This document shows, piece after piece, positions 13,277-49,060 of a stretch of DNA of 64,000 nt. The notes below the pieces were generated by a model. It did not search any database. It was not told the origin of the DNA and saw nothing but the letters and a program-made list of their open reading frames with translations. This DNA is from Amoebidium appalachense (Eukaryota > Ichthyosporea). Location of the stretch: assembly GCA_963693365.1 (NCBI GenBank), contig CAVNZM010000006.1:682001-746000 (forward strand), given 5' to 3'. The translations under genes were made by a program, and so were the position numbers. The first letter of the stretch is position 1. Each line of letters opens with the position of its first letter.

Positions 13277-14221
13277 GTGTGCGGGGGCGCGGGTGCGCAT
13301 GTGGTCCACACTTGTGTTAACTCGTGTGCAATGGTGAGCACAAGCATCAATGCTCGTGCATAATTGTGCCGTTGTGTGCAAAAGTGCTATCGATTAATGA
13401 CGTGTGTCATGTGAAAAATGTTGGCAAGTACATGTCAAGTGCATCCGATCTTTGTCTAGCTGTTCGGGGAAGTAGCTTGAGGGAAGGGGGAAGAAAAGGT
13501 GGTGGTGGTGGTAGAGGGGGGAGGGGGGGGGGGACAGTGTTGCAGACCATGATAAGAAACACGGCCTGATATTTGCCTGGTGGCAGAGCAGACCGATCAG
13601 TGGCCAGCACCGTGCAAATCAACAGCACCTTTGCGTGTTGTACATATCATAAATTTTTTCCCCCAGAGCATACACATAGACAACCACCAACCCACACACA
13701 CACACACACACAGAGAGAGAGACAGAGACAAACACATGCAGTGTCACACACACGTACACCCACAAACACATACACAAACACACACCCACAGAGAGAAAGG
13801 GGGAAATATATATATATATGGAAAACACAGGCAGACACACACAGACACAGGCATACAAGGAAAGGACGCCAAAGCACACTTGTACGTGGAACCACGTGTG
13901 CACACACAAAGGCGACCAAGCATACACAACACCTCACAAACACACGCATCACAAAAACTTACCCGTCCCCCGTCGCCCCTCCCCCCCCCCCCTCCCCCCC
14001 CCCCCCCCCCCCCCCCCCGGCACACACACACACACGCACACTCGTATATGCATGCACAGGCGCGTCAGCAGGTACAAGCAGAAACGCATACACGCGTGCA
14101 TTAACACACAAGGGCAACCACACACTAGCACACACACACACGTACGCACACACACACAAACGCAAACACCTTCAGACACGCCGGTGCCAATCTGGGTCTT
14201 GTCCTTATCGGCTACCCCCAT
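1..14221 (-). CDS. ABCC: ABCC/MRP-family ABC transporter (20 exons, C-terminus beyond window)
   Basis: Membrane exporter with TMD1-NBD1-TMD2-NBD2 layout and no TMD0. Exons (5' to 3'): 14221-14170, 13179-13049, 11965-11582, 11180-11058, 10451-10182, 9418-9215, 8613-8460, 7948-7578, 7328-6926, 6334-6139, 5800-5722, 5350-5144, 4596-4526, 4161-3971, 3542-3415, 2840-2749, 2285-2205, 1474-1325, 1110-1005, 739-1. They join in phase into 1,377 codons, the usual length for short MRPs. NBD1 (about residues 440-697) has Walker A GAVGNGKT, signature LSGGQKQR and Walker B LVLLDDP, with Asp where the catalytic Glu would be. NBD2 (from about 1,110) has [23 protein letters not shown] and H-loop TIAHRL. This degenerate NBD1 plus canonical NBD2 is typical of ABCC proteins. 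A Lys/Glu-rich stretch of about 40 residues sits between A-loop and Walker A of NBD1. The start is the first Met after an in-frame stop; the substrate cannot be told. Confidence 0.95.
1493..2740. repeat. (GT)n/(CA)n microsatellites in ABCC introns 16-18
   Basis: Tracts at about 1493-1556, 1965-2041, 2287-2326 and 2672-2738. The first and third abut the acceptors of exons 18 and 17 on the minus strand. 1650-1960 is a TATA/CATA-rich imperfect repeat. Confidence 0.9.
2846..3215. repeat. 19-bp minisatellite (ABCC intron 15)
   Basis: About 19 tandem units of AGCAGCCATGCACACAGTC with T/G and C/G variants. It begins right upstream of the exon 16 acceptor on the minus strand. Confidence 0.9.
3384..4677. 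repeat. G/C homopolymers and (CA)n in ABCC introns 13-15
   Basis: Runs of about 24-30 G or C at 3384-3408, 3587-3608, 3919-3943, 4238-4286 (two C-runs split by TCCCCCT) and 4649-4677; (CA)n at 4449-4509 abuts the exon 13 donor. Confidence 0.9.
4884..5690. repeat. Purine-rich and trinucleotide tracts in ABCC introns 11-12
   Basis: G/A-rich tract 4884-5110, ATT/ATC trinucleotides 5420-5465 and CTT repeats 5513-5536. No exon signal between the flanking exons. Confidence 0.8.
6350..6428. repeat. (GT)n at ABCC exon 10 acceptor
   Basis: Nearly pure GT; on the minus strand it is (CA)n leading within about 15 bases into the CAG acceptor before base 6334. Confidence 0.9.
6671..6880. repeat. 25-bp minisatellite (ABCC intron 9)
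   Basis: About nine units with core GGAAAGAGCACTGGTACG; two units are degenerate. Located just downstream of the NBD1 exon donor. Confidence 0.9.
8036..9160. repeat. C/G-rich low-complexity tracts in ABCC introns 6-7
   Basis: C-rich 8036-8145, A-run 8319-8338, G-rich 8656-8730 and 8825-8855, C/T-rich 9040-9160. Exon 7 (8613-8460) lies between them; nothing else coding is visible. Confidence 0.85.
9419..9482. repeat. (GT)n fused to ABCC exon 6 acceptor
   Basis: The repeat supplies the acceptor itself: on the minus strand (CA)n-CAG is followed at once by exon 6 at 9418. Confidence 0.95.
9895..10034. mobile_element. MITE-like element with 16-bp perfect terminal inverted repeats (ABCC intron 5)
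   Basis: Left end GGGGTTTCTTTTAGGC (9895-9910) and right end GCCTAAAAGAAACCCC (10019-10034) are exact reverse complements. A second inverted pair lies inside (ATCCGGGTCGGG near 9911 against CCCGACCCGAT near 9982), offset by about 26 extra bases in the right arm. The element is 140 bp with no coding capacity. I could not define a target-site duplication with confidence. The MITE class is inferred from structure only. Confidence 0.5.
12125..13275. repeat. Low-complexity block in ABCC intron 2
   Basis: C-runs 12125-12175, (CA)n 12205-12240, C-run 12247-12263, T then G-run 12379-12430, C-rich 12660-12712 and (GT)n 13195-13275, the last leading into the exon 2 acceptor. No exon found between 11966 and 13048. 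Confidence 0.85.
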
Positions 14222-16204
14222 CTTCCCACACTCGTCCTGCACCACCGAGCATTAAAGCTGCCAAAAGTTCTAAGCCTTGACCATACGTGCCATATCACAA
14301 GTGTACACCTTCAATATTCTAATCCTTTTCAACCCCTCCTAATATGTAGAAGCTTTTCCACCGGACTTCACAAGTTCTTTTTGTGCACATGTGGAGCTGA
14401 CAGTTGGTGGCGCTCGGCCCACTGAAAAGCCTTTCACGCAGTCCCGCTAGATGTCATTTATTGAAACACCCCGGAACAATTTCGGATTAAAATTAAGTCC
14501 AAAGCCATCATTAGGATAGATTTTTTTTTAATTTTTGTAGCTATTTACATTGCTCGTATGATAGACGATTAGCAATCATGCAATTTTTCATTTGGCTAAG
14601 CCTTTCAAAAGCCTAAGAGTCTGAGGGGATTAGTGATAAGGAATGTAACAGTTTGAACTTCGAAGTCAATAATACCCACCACGCCATGCAAGTAGCTTTA
14701 TGTAAAACAAAAAAGGGTGGATTTTTTTTGAAGCCTAATTCGAATCATGTAGCACCCATATTGGGTTATAATTTGTGCCTTATGAGCACATAATGTCAGT
14801 TGACTCAGTTCTCCATGATCTGCCCGCATTCCTATTTGGTGTCCTCTAAGCCAATCAGCCCCGACCACGGGCACGCCGTCGACGTCAACTTGAAAGTCAC
14901 GACGCATCACTCGATTAGCTTTTTTTCAGCTGCCCAGACACCTGCCCGCCAGCTCATACGTCTGTATGTGCATGTGACTCAGTGAGGCCGACTCTTACCC
15001 AAGGCCTCCGAGAGATAAGAAGGCCTTTCCCTTCCTTTCAAGTTCCCCTCCCCTCCCCCTCCCCCTCCCCTCCCCCCCCCCCCCCCCCCCCCCCCCACAC
15101 ACACACCCCCGGCCACCCCACCCATGGCCAAGATCAAGATGTTTGGATGTTTTTTATAGGGGCTACCGGGGCCCGGGCAACTATATATTTGAGAAAACGC
15201 CAAATATATGACGGCACCTTTACTTGGATGCCGTCATTTTGGCTTTGGAAGGCTCTGATGTGTCCGTGTGCCTGCTGGGGGTTGGCCTACCTGTGTATGC
15301 GTGTTGCGTTCCCTACTGTGACGCACACGTAAATCAGTGCACGTGCCTGCGTGCACAGTACGTGTGCGTGTGGACATGCACCGGTGGTGCTGGTGCACCT
15401 CCTCTAGCTAGGGCCTATTGTAAGCCGCCTCCCTTGCAGCCGCCTCCTCATTTCAATCCCTCCTCCCCCTCCCCCCGTCTCGGGCTCTCTCTCCCTTCCG
15501 CTCTCTCGCTCTCTCTCTCCCTCTTTCTCTCTTCTCTCTCTCGCTCTCTCTCTCTCTCTCGCTCTCCCCCCCCCCCCCCCCCCCCCCCCCCCCTTTCTCT
15601 CTGTCTCTCTCTATTTCTTTCTCAATCTCTCCCCCCCCCCCCCCCCTCTCAGTCTTTTCAATGTGTTCCTCTTCCTCCGATTCCATCCCCTCCCCCTTCG
15701 CACCCTCAGAGTGGGCCAACTGCTGCTGTGATGAAGCATAGCTTTATGTATGACTATGGTTTTTTCGCAGCAGTGTGCATAGGTCCCTTGTGTGTGGGTG
15801 CGAGTATGGAGTATGGGTCTGGGTCACCGTCTGGAGGTCCGGCGAGGATGTATAAGCTGAGCGTGCGTGTGCATGTTGGGTTTGGATTTGTCTGGGCACA
15901 ATTAGTGACCACACGTTGATCACATGTGCACGCCGTGGACTGCACCTTGCTTGCTGTTTCACATATTTAACAGGGTGCTTTCATATGTAAGCTGCACATG
16001 AACAACAAGTCTCAGGCTGAACGTACCGAATATGGCCTTAGTAAATATCAATAAACACATACTGTTTACAACCACGACCCTTGGGATCATTCAGAAATTT
16101 GGGTGATAATACTTCCACCAGCCGAGACAATGTATGATGTCGCTGTGCGCTAACACCAGTCTGCATCAAGGCAGCCAAAACATGCACAAATAAACACAGA
16201 AACA
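14222..16204. other. Intergenic: ABCC upstream region and GTPase 3' flank
   Basis: 14222-15000 is unique AT-balanced DNA, the likely ABCC promoter, with a CCAAT box near 14850 and GACGTCAA near 14881. 15045-15096 is C-rich, 15450-15650 is CT/C-rich low complexity, and 15720-16204 shows no gene. Confidence 0.6.
15183..15237. other. Two overlapping perfect 9-bp stem-loops in intergenic DNA
   Basis: ATATATTTG (15183-15191) pairs with CAAATATAT (15201-15209). ATGACGGCA (15208-15216) pairs with TGCCGTCAT (15229-15237), and the two share two bases. Possibly the remnant of a small inverted-repeat element or a structured RNA. Confidence 0.5.
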
Positions 16205-18199
16205 TCAGCACACGGGTGCCGGGCCAGCAGCTTCCTCTTCTTCTGGTGCAGCAGCATGCACCGTGCTGGTAAAATTGAAAAGGTACTTGCCCAGCGTGGA
16301 CAGCCGTTGTCTGGAAAGGGGAAGCCGGGGGGCTGCCCTTGCTAAGTGAGGGGAGGTTGATGGGGAGATTTCTGGCGAGGAGCCCCCTTCCCCTTGCAGC
16401 TGTGTGGTACCGGATGCTTCCACCTGCGACATACTCCCACTGTCTGTGCGTGATGTTTTTCGCCGAGTGAAGGGGCTTGTCAGCATCGTAGCCAACCGTG
16501 CCCGAAAACCATTACCACCTGATTCGTGTGCGGGTGGTGTGGCTGCGGTGTCTACTGTGGTCTGTTGTGTGTCGGTCTGAGGGTTTACGGGCCTTGTGTC
16601 CGATGATTGCACCTCTGCTATGGCCCCTGCCTGTCTGTCCACTGCACTGGCCTTGCGCGTGCGTAGCTGCGCCCTGGGTGACTGGGAAGTCACTGTGGAC
16701 TCGCTGTTGCGCCTACCAAATAGCATCGACCGAGGCCGCTCAGGAGAGGCCGACAACTGTGCCTGGCTCATGTCAGCACCCACATTGACAGCCATGTCGG
16801 TAGTCAAAGGGTGTTCTTGCGCCTGCTCACTCTCGAGAGCATTAAGCTGGGTGGGGTCTGGCAGGCTGTTTTGGCTGGGCCGGGACTGTCTGTCGGTGTC
16901 GGTGGAGTCTTTGCGTCGTCTCGTTAGCGTCTGCAGGAAGCTGGCGCGTCGACTTTGCCTGGTGTTGGTTACACCGTCGAATGGTGACACACAGTGCTCC
17001 ATTGCACACGTGTCTCCTCCCGTGTCCTCATTGCCGTCCCCGTTTTCCGCTGCTCCGGGTGACCCCTGCCCTGTGCAACCCGCTTGCATTAAACGCGAGC
17101 TGCTCTGTTGCCTATTCGTATGAGGTGAAGCAGAGGAAGCCGATTCGTCGATGTTCGCATTGCCACATTCACACGGCCGACGCTTGCATGGTACTCCATC
17201 GGCTCCACAACTGCCTTTGGAGGCCACAGCACACAGGGAAACGTCTTCTGGTGCTGATGGGGACGGATTGACGTGCTCGGGGGGGTCCTGCCTCTCTATG
17301 GGGCCCCCAGCAAGGTCGAGCGTGAGGAAGCAGCCCTCGAGGGCAGGGGGCTCATAGGCCTCAATAACCGGGGCACGGTCACCAAAGGAGAGCAGGGCAG
17401 AAAGGTTGCTGAGTGAGTTTTTCCGCTGATGTTGTCGCCGAGTAGCACCACCGACACTTATGTCTGAGAGGCTGTGTGAGCGGGCGGCCGGTCTGGTCTC
17501 GTTGGTTTCCGTGCTGGCGCTGCTGGCGCGACGCTCAGACCCTCCGACGGACTCGACGCAGTTATTCAGTCCAACAGATGTGGCAACAGCCCTCTGGTGG
17601 CACAACCCCACTGTGTGTTGGAAGAGGGCCAGTACCTCTTCGTCCGCACAGTGCTTTGCAGAAATGGTCACATGGCCGCAACCCAACTGGGCGGCTAAGG
17701 CCTCTCCTTCGTCTGTGCAGCTGCGTGCCCACCCTCCAGCAAGCAGGTCCTGTTTGGTAGCCACCACCACAACAATTGCCCCCCCATCGTTGCCTGCCGT
17801 GTCAGAATCCGCACATAGGGGAAGCTGTAGAGTATGGATGATAGCCTTCAAGGACTCCAGAGAGCCTGCGTCGGTGGCCGAGTACAGCAGCACAAACACG
17901 TCACCTTTCTCCCGGTAGCTTTTGCAGAACATATCGAGCACCTTGGGGTTGCCGGCCGTATCGTATATCTGAGCATGGCAACGGTCGCTACCATCTAGCT
18001 CGAGCGTCTTCACATAGAGATCCTCTGTGGTGGGCAAATACACAGATGCAGGGGGTTGGGCAAGCAACCGTGCCACAAGGGTGGTCTTACCCACGCCTGC
18101 TGCCCCCGCCACCACTACATGGTAAGTGGGTGGGCGAGCACGGGTTAGGCGCCTATGCAGTGTGCCCTTGCTTAGTGATAGGCTCCTTGGTCTGCTCAT
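16205..18199 (-). CDS. Ras-like small GTPase with long disordered C-terminal tail (single exon, 664 aa)
   Basis: Uninterrupted 664-codon frame. Residues about 25-202 form a Ras-superfamily G domain: G1 GAAGVGKT (32-39), a switch-I Thr in PTTEDLY (57-58), G3 DTAG (80-83), G4 TKQD (148-151) and G5 SAK (180-182). Asn84 stands where Ras has Gln61, and G4 has Thr instead of Asn; both changes predict altered nucleotide handling. From about 203 to the end the protein is Ser/Thr/Arg-rich low-complexity sequence with basic patches and no second domain that I recognise. It ends in a lone C-terminal Cys, not a CaaX box, so prenylation is uncertain. It is the only intronless gene here, so it could be a retrocopy or simply an intron-poor family. 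It is divergent from GINS3, 1.46 kb apart. Subfamily (Ras, Rab or RGK-like) is not resolved. Confidence 0.8.
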   Translation of the reverse strand: MSRPRSLSLSKGTLHRRLTRARPPTYHVVVAGAAGVGKTTLVARLLAQPPASVYLPTTEDLYVKTLELDGSDRCHAQIYDTAGNPKVLDMFCKSYREKGDVFVLLYSATDAGSLESLKAIIHTLQLPLCADSDTAGNDGGAIVVVVATKQDLLAGGWARSCTDEGEALAAQLGCGHVTISAKHCADEEVLALFQHTVGLCHQRAVATSVGLNNCVESVGGSERRASSASTETNETRPAARSHSLSDISVGGATRRQHQRKNSLSNLSALLSFGDRAPVIEAYEPPALEGCFLTLDLAGGPIERQDPPEHVNPSPSAPEDVSLCAVASKGSCGADGVPCKRRPCECGNANIDESASSASPHTNRQQSSSRLMQAGCTGQGSPGAAENGDGNEDTGGDTCAMEHCVSPFDGVTNTRQSRRASFLQTLTRRRKDSTDTDRQSRPSQNSLPDPTQLNALESEQAQEHPLTTDMAVNVGADMSQAQLSASPERPRSMLFGRRNSESTVTSQSPRAQLRTRKASAVDRQAGAIAEVQSSDTRPVNPQTDTQQTTVDTAATPPAHESGGNGFRARLATMLTSPFTRRKTSRTDSGSMSQVEASGTTQLQGEGGSSPEISPSTSPHLARAAPRLPLSRQRLSTLGKYLFNFTSTVHAAAPEEEEAAGPAPVC

Positions 18200-19655
18200 G
18201 GCTGTGCTTTAGCAACGTTCTGGCTGGCAACTAGGATGTTTAGGCCTATGTAAGGCGTGTCTAAAAAATCAAGTTGCTTTTGGCATGGTGCATGCACGCG
18301 TTGTGCACAGAATCTCAACAGGCTCAGCGACTCGAAGTCAGTTCGTAAATACGTCCGTCATCTACTATGCTGTGGGCTTGTAATCCCATGCACCCTAAAC
18401 TTCGCTTAAAAAAAAAGGGAAAAAAAAGAAGAAAGAAAAAAAAAAGGAAAGAATAAAAAAATGGTTCGCTATAAAAAACTTTGAAAACACCGTGCTCTTG
18501 CGTGTCACTCGTGCACGCAAAGAAAACCCTGCTATGATAGAGTATACCGATAGTCAGATACTCTTATGCCATGTGCACGCAGGCAGAGAAGTCCTAACGA
18601 TGCATGCGTGCGTGGCCATGGAACGGGGGCGCACGCCGCACGGGCGGCACCAGGTCCGAGTCACTGTGAATTTATATCACGGAAAATATTTTGATGACTG
18701 TGGTGAACCGCGCGATTGGTGGTGTGCGCACCAATAAGTCCCAGGGGTTGATATTCGACTCGGAGAGCGTGTCTGTTGAACGTGCGCCGTATAAATATTG
18801 CTCTTATTCCCACTTACGCTTTAACTATCCGCGATGTTTATTTTCCATGAATATTTTTTCTTGGTTCTGAAATGATAGCCCCTGGGTCAACTGAATTATC
18901 AACGGTTCGCAACCTACAAGCTAATTTCGCATTTTATTTCCAGCCCTTTATGCCAAATTACTATTGCCTCAACGTCATACTGATGAACATTCCATAATCA
19001 GAACATGAACCTACCATAACTACAGAGTAAGTAGGCACATAGACTAGGATGTAACTAGAAATGAATCAGCTTTAGTAAAATATATTTGCGATATTTATTA
19101 CCTAAATGACTACGTGTGCATATTAGTAATTTAGCTGTGCGTAATGGGAAGCTATCTCAGGAACAACCTGCGTGACTTCCCGAGTCAGCTGACAGGCAAC
19201 ATAGTGCTTATTTAGCCAATCAAGCCAGCGTAGGGGGGCAAAAAGGCGCCAAAATCATCCGCCTCGGAAACCGTTATTTCATGCAAGTGCAACCACCACG
19301 AGTCATATTCCTACTTTTTTTATTGTTTTATAAAACTTTATCGTGCTTTTTCGAAGCTACGTTTATACTATGTTGTACTGGCTCCGGCAGCAGGCTGAAA
19401 AACACAACAAAACAAGTCTAAACAGAATTTGAACGCGTTGTGAGATTTAAACGAGCTGGCAGACAGCAGGCGAGAGCCGCTGAGACACTTTCCGGTTAAC
19501 TGCCCAACCCACCACTTTCCTTTACCACCACTTACAGGCTCCTACGTAGATGTGACTTTCACACTAGTAACACGTCATTAAACTATACACGTTAGCAGGT
19601 ACACTGTTTCATTAGCAGCTCAGTTGCCCTCCTTATTCCCTCAGCGGACGCCATC
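18200..19655. other. Intergenic: shared upstream region of GTPase and GINS3
   Basis: Bidirectional spacer of 1,456 bases without long microsatellites. It has an A-rich stretch (18408-18460), the E2F/CCAAT pair near 19214-19254 and an ETS-like TTCCGG at about 19490. No ORF looks real. Confidence 0.6.
19245..19254. promoter_or_regulatory. E2F-like motif upstream of GINS3
   Basis: GGCGCCAAAA contains the reverse of TTTGGCGC, the E2F consensus, 402 bases upstream of the GINS3 start codon. A CCAAT box (AGCCAATCA, about 19214-19222) is 23 bases away. GINS genes are E2F targets in animals, so the context fits, but the start site of transcription is unknown. Confidence 0.4.
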
Positions 19656-25475
<5,820 letters not shown>

Positions 25476-26376
25476 TGGGGTGCGGGTGGATGAGGGGAAA
25501 CATAGAGTGAAAGGTGTAAGTGCCTGTCGCGTTGTGGCATGGCATGTGGCATGTATCAAATGCGTAGCTCTGATAATAGACGCAGGATGTGTGGTTGTGG
25601 CCGAGATGTAGCACACCTGAAAGGTTTTATACTTTGCTATTAACACACGTGCACACGCGCACACACGTGGACATGCAGGCACGCGCACACACGCCGCACA
25701 CACACACACACACACAATTGCAACACAATCACATACACCCCTACATTCCCTACATGTCACATTAGTTTTCATCTTGTTAGTTGGCCATACATGTCTTCAT
25801 ACAGTAGTACGTCATTCTCTGCGCCACACTTTTACTTACGAGGAGCATCGACTCACCTGTTATTGGAGTGGCTAAGACAGTGTAAGGGCCTCATCATGGC
25901 TTCACTTATGCACGTACGTATGGCCTTGAAATTTAAGATAAACAATGGTTGTTATGTGCAAGGCCGTTTGAGATTTTTTGTATATGACACTTGCAACAGT
26001 TGTTTCATGGATACCTAGTTTTCGAATTTTTTAAAGGATTAAAGATGCCGAGTGGTGCTCGCAAACCATGTCACAGACTGGCAAGCCCCCTTCCGATCTG
26101 CGCAACGGCGGGTGTGACGTCGCATGCATACGATTGTGAGCTTGGGAGGTTGCCCGTGGGTGGTGCTGGTACCCGGTGCATGCACCGTTTTCTGTTCTTT
26201 TTTTTTATTTTATTTTTTATTCTTTTTTGCCCCCCCCCCCCCTCCCCTCCGTGCCTGTGTGTGTTGCATGGGGTTCAGGGTGGGGGTGGGGGTGGGAGTG
26301 GGTGTTGTGTGGGGTGAATAAGTGGGTGGCCCATCATGTGTGGGGTGCGTGGGGTGCCAGCCACTGCTGGTGGTGT

Positions 26377-26410
<34 letters not shown>

Positions 26411-27088
26411 AGGTTACGGTGCTTGTCATGATCATTTGTTTAGCGTGGATATAGGCAAGTATGTGTAGAGTGGTATGGCTGCAATGGTGGTGGTCATATG
26501 CATGACCTGCTTAAGCTTTAGCATATGCACACGTGTATATTCATGGCCCCACAATCCAGATGACACCCATGCACTATGCAAACATCACACGGCTGCAGCA
26601 AAGGCTGCAGCACAACCCCACTCTAGACAGTGACATTTGCCATCTGCATTATCTCAGTGTCAGAAAATCGATCTGGATTTATAATTCTCCGGGGCCACCC
26701 CACCCAAATACAGCACTCCGAACACTTGGGTGGCTGGCACATGTCCACGTTCAGTGCATGCAAGATATGTATGGAGGGTTGAGTATGGCAATGTGTGTGT
26801 ATTACACCTTATATGCACCGGTATCGTACCACATGGCCTAAAAATAACACATCACGTGACTTTCGCTGTGTCTGATTGGTGTTGCTACCGGGCAGCCAGT
26901 GCCCGTGCATTCATTTTCGCATTCACCATCTATACCATATATGGCGCATTGTCTGCAGTGTACTTCCATATGAGGCAAGTGCAAATCTACTGCTGGGGTG
27001 TTGCAACATAGCAACCTCACTGTGCGCCCATGTGTATGTAGGTATACGTATGTGTTGATGACGGCGTAGCAGATGGGTGGGGCAACCA
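25476..27088. other. Intergenic: convergent 3' flanks of GINS3 and ARP4
   Basis: Mostly unique DNA. ATTAAA at 26038-26043 is a possible GINS3 poly(A) signal; on the other strand AATAAA near 26205 could serve ARP4. A G-run of about 31 lies at 26379-26409. No gene seen. Confidence 0.55.
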
Positions 27089-36656
<9,568 letters not shown>

Positions 36657-37251
36657 GGTGACGTGTACTCTTTCGCCAGTCCAGATAGCTGCGAGCTGAG
36701 ATCTAGCTTAGATTGTTTCAACGACAAAAGAAACTACTGCCCTTACCGAGACTACAGTGTAACACCTACTCACACCTGTTAAACCCAAAAATATCTTTCG
36801 ACCCCCTTCTATTCTTGTAATGTTTTCTTCTCGCCGTGTAGGGTCAACGACCAGCTGGGCATACATGAGTCGGCGCGCGCTTGAGAGGTAGAAGGTTGTA
36901 GGTTGGACGACCGTGACACTCTCGCTCTCTCAGCTCAAGTGCGACAGCGCGCGAGCCTTTTTCTGCAGACTTCCCGCCAAAATTACGTGACGTCATCATA
37001 CTTGGAAACCCGATCGATTCCGATCGGAACACGATCGCGATTCGAAATTTGGTGTGAGAGTGAAATAGTGTTCACATTTAGCCGTCGTGCATGCACATGT
37101 CCTTTGGACTTTCATGTTCCTTTATTGGGTGTAATGATCAACATTACGTGGTTACACCGGTAATTGAGCACTGGCAAATCATAGATTCTACGGCGATTAC
37201 ATCATTCATTCATTCAAATTTACTTTCATACCAATATTCGAGCCCCCCCCC

Positions 37252-37291
<40 letters not shown>

Positions 37292-37996
37292 ACCACCACC
37301 ACCACCACCACCACCACCACCACACACACACACACCACCACCACCACAATCACCACCCACCCACCCACCCACACACACACAAAAATAAGAAAAGAACAAA
37401 TCCGACTAACCAACCAACCACACCCACAAACACAATCACCCGTACATACACAAAAGAGAAGTGGTGATGATACAACAACAAACCTCCCAACCCTCCCCGT
37501 CACAAAACACGCACCACAGCAAAGGAGACATTACCGAAAAAGGGAAAGAAAACTATTGAAGCCGAATAGGGAAGAAGTTCCAAACGTCTTGAAGGATAAG
37601 ACCTATCGAAGAAAACCTGCAACTATGCATGTGAATAAAATGCGCAACTGAAATGGTCTCACTACTCCCCATATATTATCGTGTACAAAGGTGTGGCCCC
37701 CACCCACTTCATAAGTGTGTCGACACAAGTCCGAATCTACTATTGCCATCTCCGTGTGCTGTGCTTCCACAGCCAGAGCAGCCGATGTGTTCTTTAAATA
37801 ACCGTCTCTTACGGAGGAAGTACTTGAATCTACAACCACATAAACATTCTATAAGCTTGTTGCATGTGTAGAATGGTTGCGCATTGTTGGGTGTGTGGTG
37901 TGCGACAGGGAAAGAATGAGAAGCATAGCGGGGAGGGGAAGGAGGCCACGGTAGCAATACATGCCCCTAATAAAAAATTAGCACTGCAGTTTGCAC
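36657..37996. other. Intergenic: ARP4 upstream region and WDR18 3' flank
   Basis: 36840-37100 is promoter-like unique sequence with E2F and CRE motifs. 37243-37320 is a C-run followed by CCA units, and 37320-37640 is A/C-rich. No gene seen. Confidence 0.6.
36971..36995. promoter_or_regulatory. E2F-like motif plus palindromic CRE upstream of ARP4
   Basis: TTCCCGCCAAAA (36971-36982) matches the E2F consensus, and TGACGTCA (36988-36995) is a perfect palindromic CRE/ATF site. They lie about 315-340 bases upstream of the ARP4 start codon in a non-repetitive GC-balanced stretch (about 36840-37100), the likely promoter. Binding is inferred from the motifs only. Confidence 0.45.
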
Positions 37997-48025
<10,029 letters not shown>

Positions 48026-48592
48026 TCTACTGTTTGCACACACAGTGCCTCGCCTATGTGTTATGCTTATAGTGTGCAATAATGGGGGTATATACTAGTT
48101 GGTATACGTGTGCTCATTCATCTGCCTTCGAACACAGCCTAACAGGGGTGTTTGTGCTTTGCGTCAGCATCATCAGCTCGAGGTACTCAAAGTACTTCTG
48201 AGTGAGACTATGCACACGGCTTACTGTACATGTAGAGCACAAAAGCAGGTCACCCACTGAGTTTCAAACACGTGCACAAGACTCGGATGAGGATGTGCAG
48301 GATGTTTGCGCAAACAATAGCCATATATGGTTATGTAGCGGTTATTTATTGATGTAAACAAATACCAACCGGTTCCGCTGGCGGTTGTAGTCGACCCTTG
48401 CATCAAACACTTCTGTAACACCACCAACAAATGTATATGTGACATTGTTGACACGCAATGTATACGCGTTGAGCCAATGTTGCCACGGTGTTTATGGCCA
48501 GATGGCCTCAGTTCCGTAGCTGGGTTGGTGAGATGAACCTGAAGAAAGACTTCAGCTTTGATTCAGTGGTGCCCCCCTCCCCCCCCCTCGCC

Positions 48593-48627
<35 letters not shown>

Positions 48628-49021
48628 ACCCACCCCCTCGCCCCCCCTCACCTGTTCAGCAACCAACATCCCTTCCCCCCTCCAATTTTTATAATCCCCC
48701 CTCCCCCCTCCCCCCGGTCCAACAACATTTTGCTCAACCACAGGGCACCCCTACTCTTTGAAAGCCCTTCCCGTAAGACCTCCACTAACATCCCGAGCCA
48801 ACCTGCTTTCCCATTAGCAGTAATATTCAAAACACTAGCCCGGTCCGCAGTGCATCCACATCCGGATCGCTTCCGAAATCATGCAGTGTTCGGCTCATGT
48901 TGCGGCCACAGTCACCCAGACTGCATTGACGTTTCAGGACACATGTTATCTCACGGGCGAACACACACAGCGCACACAACACTATTCTAGCCCATGCAAG
49001 CCTACACACCGTGTGCATGCC

Positions 49022-49060
<39 letters not shown>

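Noticed and set aside
13556-13640. Possible extra ABCC exon encoding [19 protein letters not shown] on the minus strand
   Set aside because: Exon 1 (ending at 14170) joins exon 2 (starting at 13179) in phase without it, and it has no MRP counterpart.
14698-14910. Minus-strand ORF with DFQVDVDGVPVVGADWLRG
   Set aside because: No recognisable family, short, lies in the likely ABCC promoter, and has no supporting splice partners.
48827-48915. Minus-strand start MSRTLHDFGSDPDVDALRTG as a separate gene or an upstream WDR18 exon
   Set aside because: The frame stops soon after, no partner exon joins it, and WDR18 already has a family-like N-terminus at 48025.
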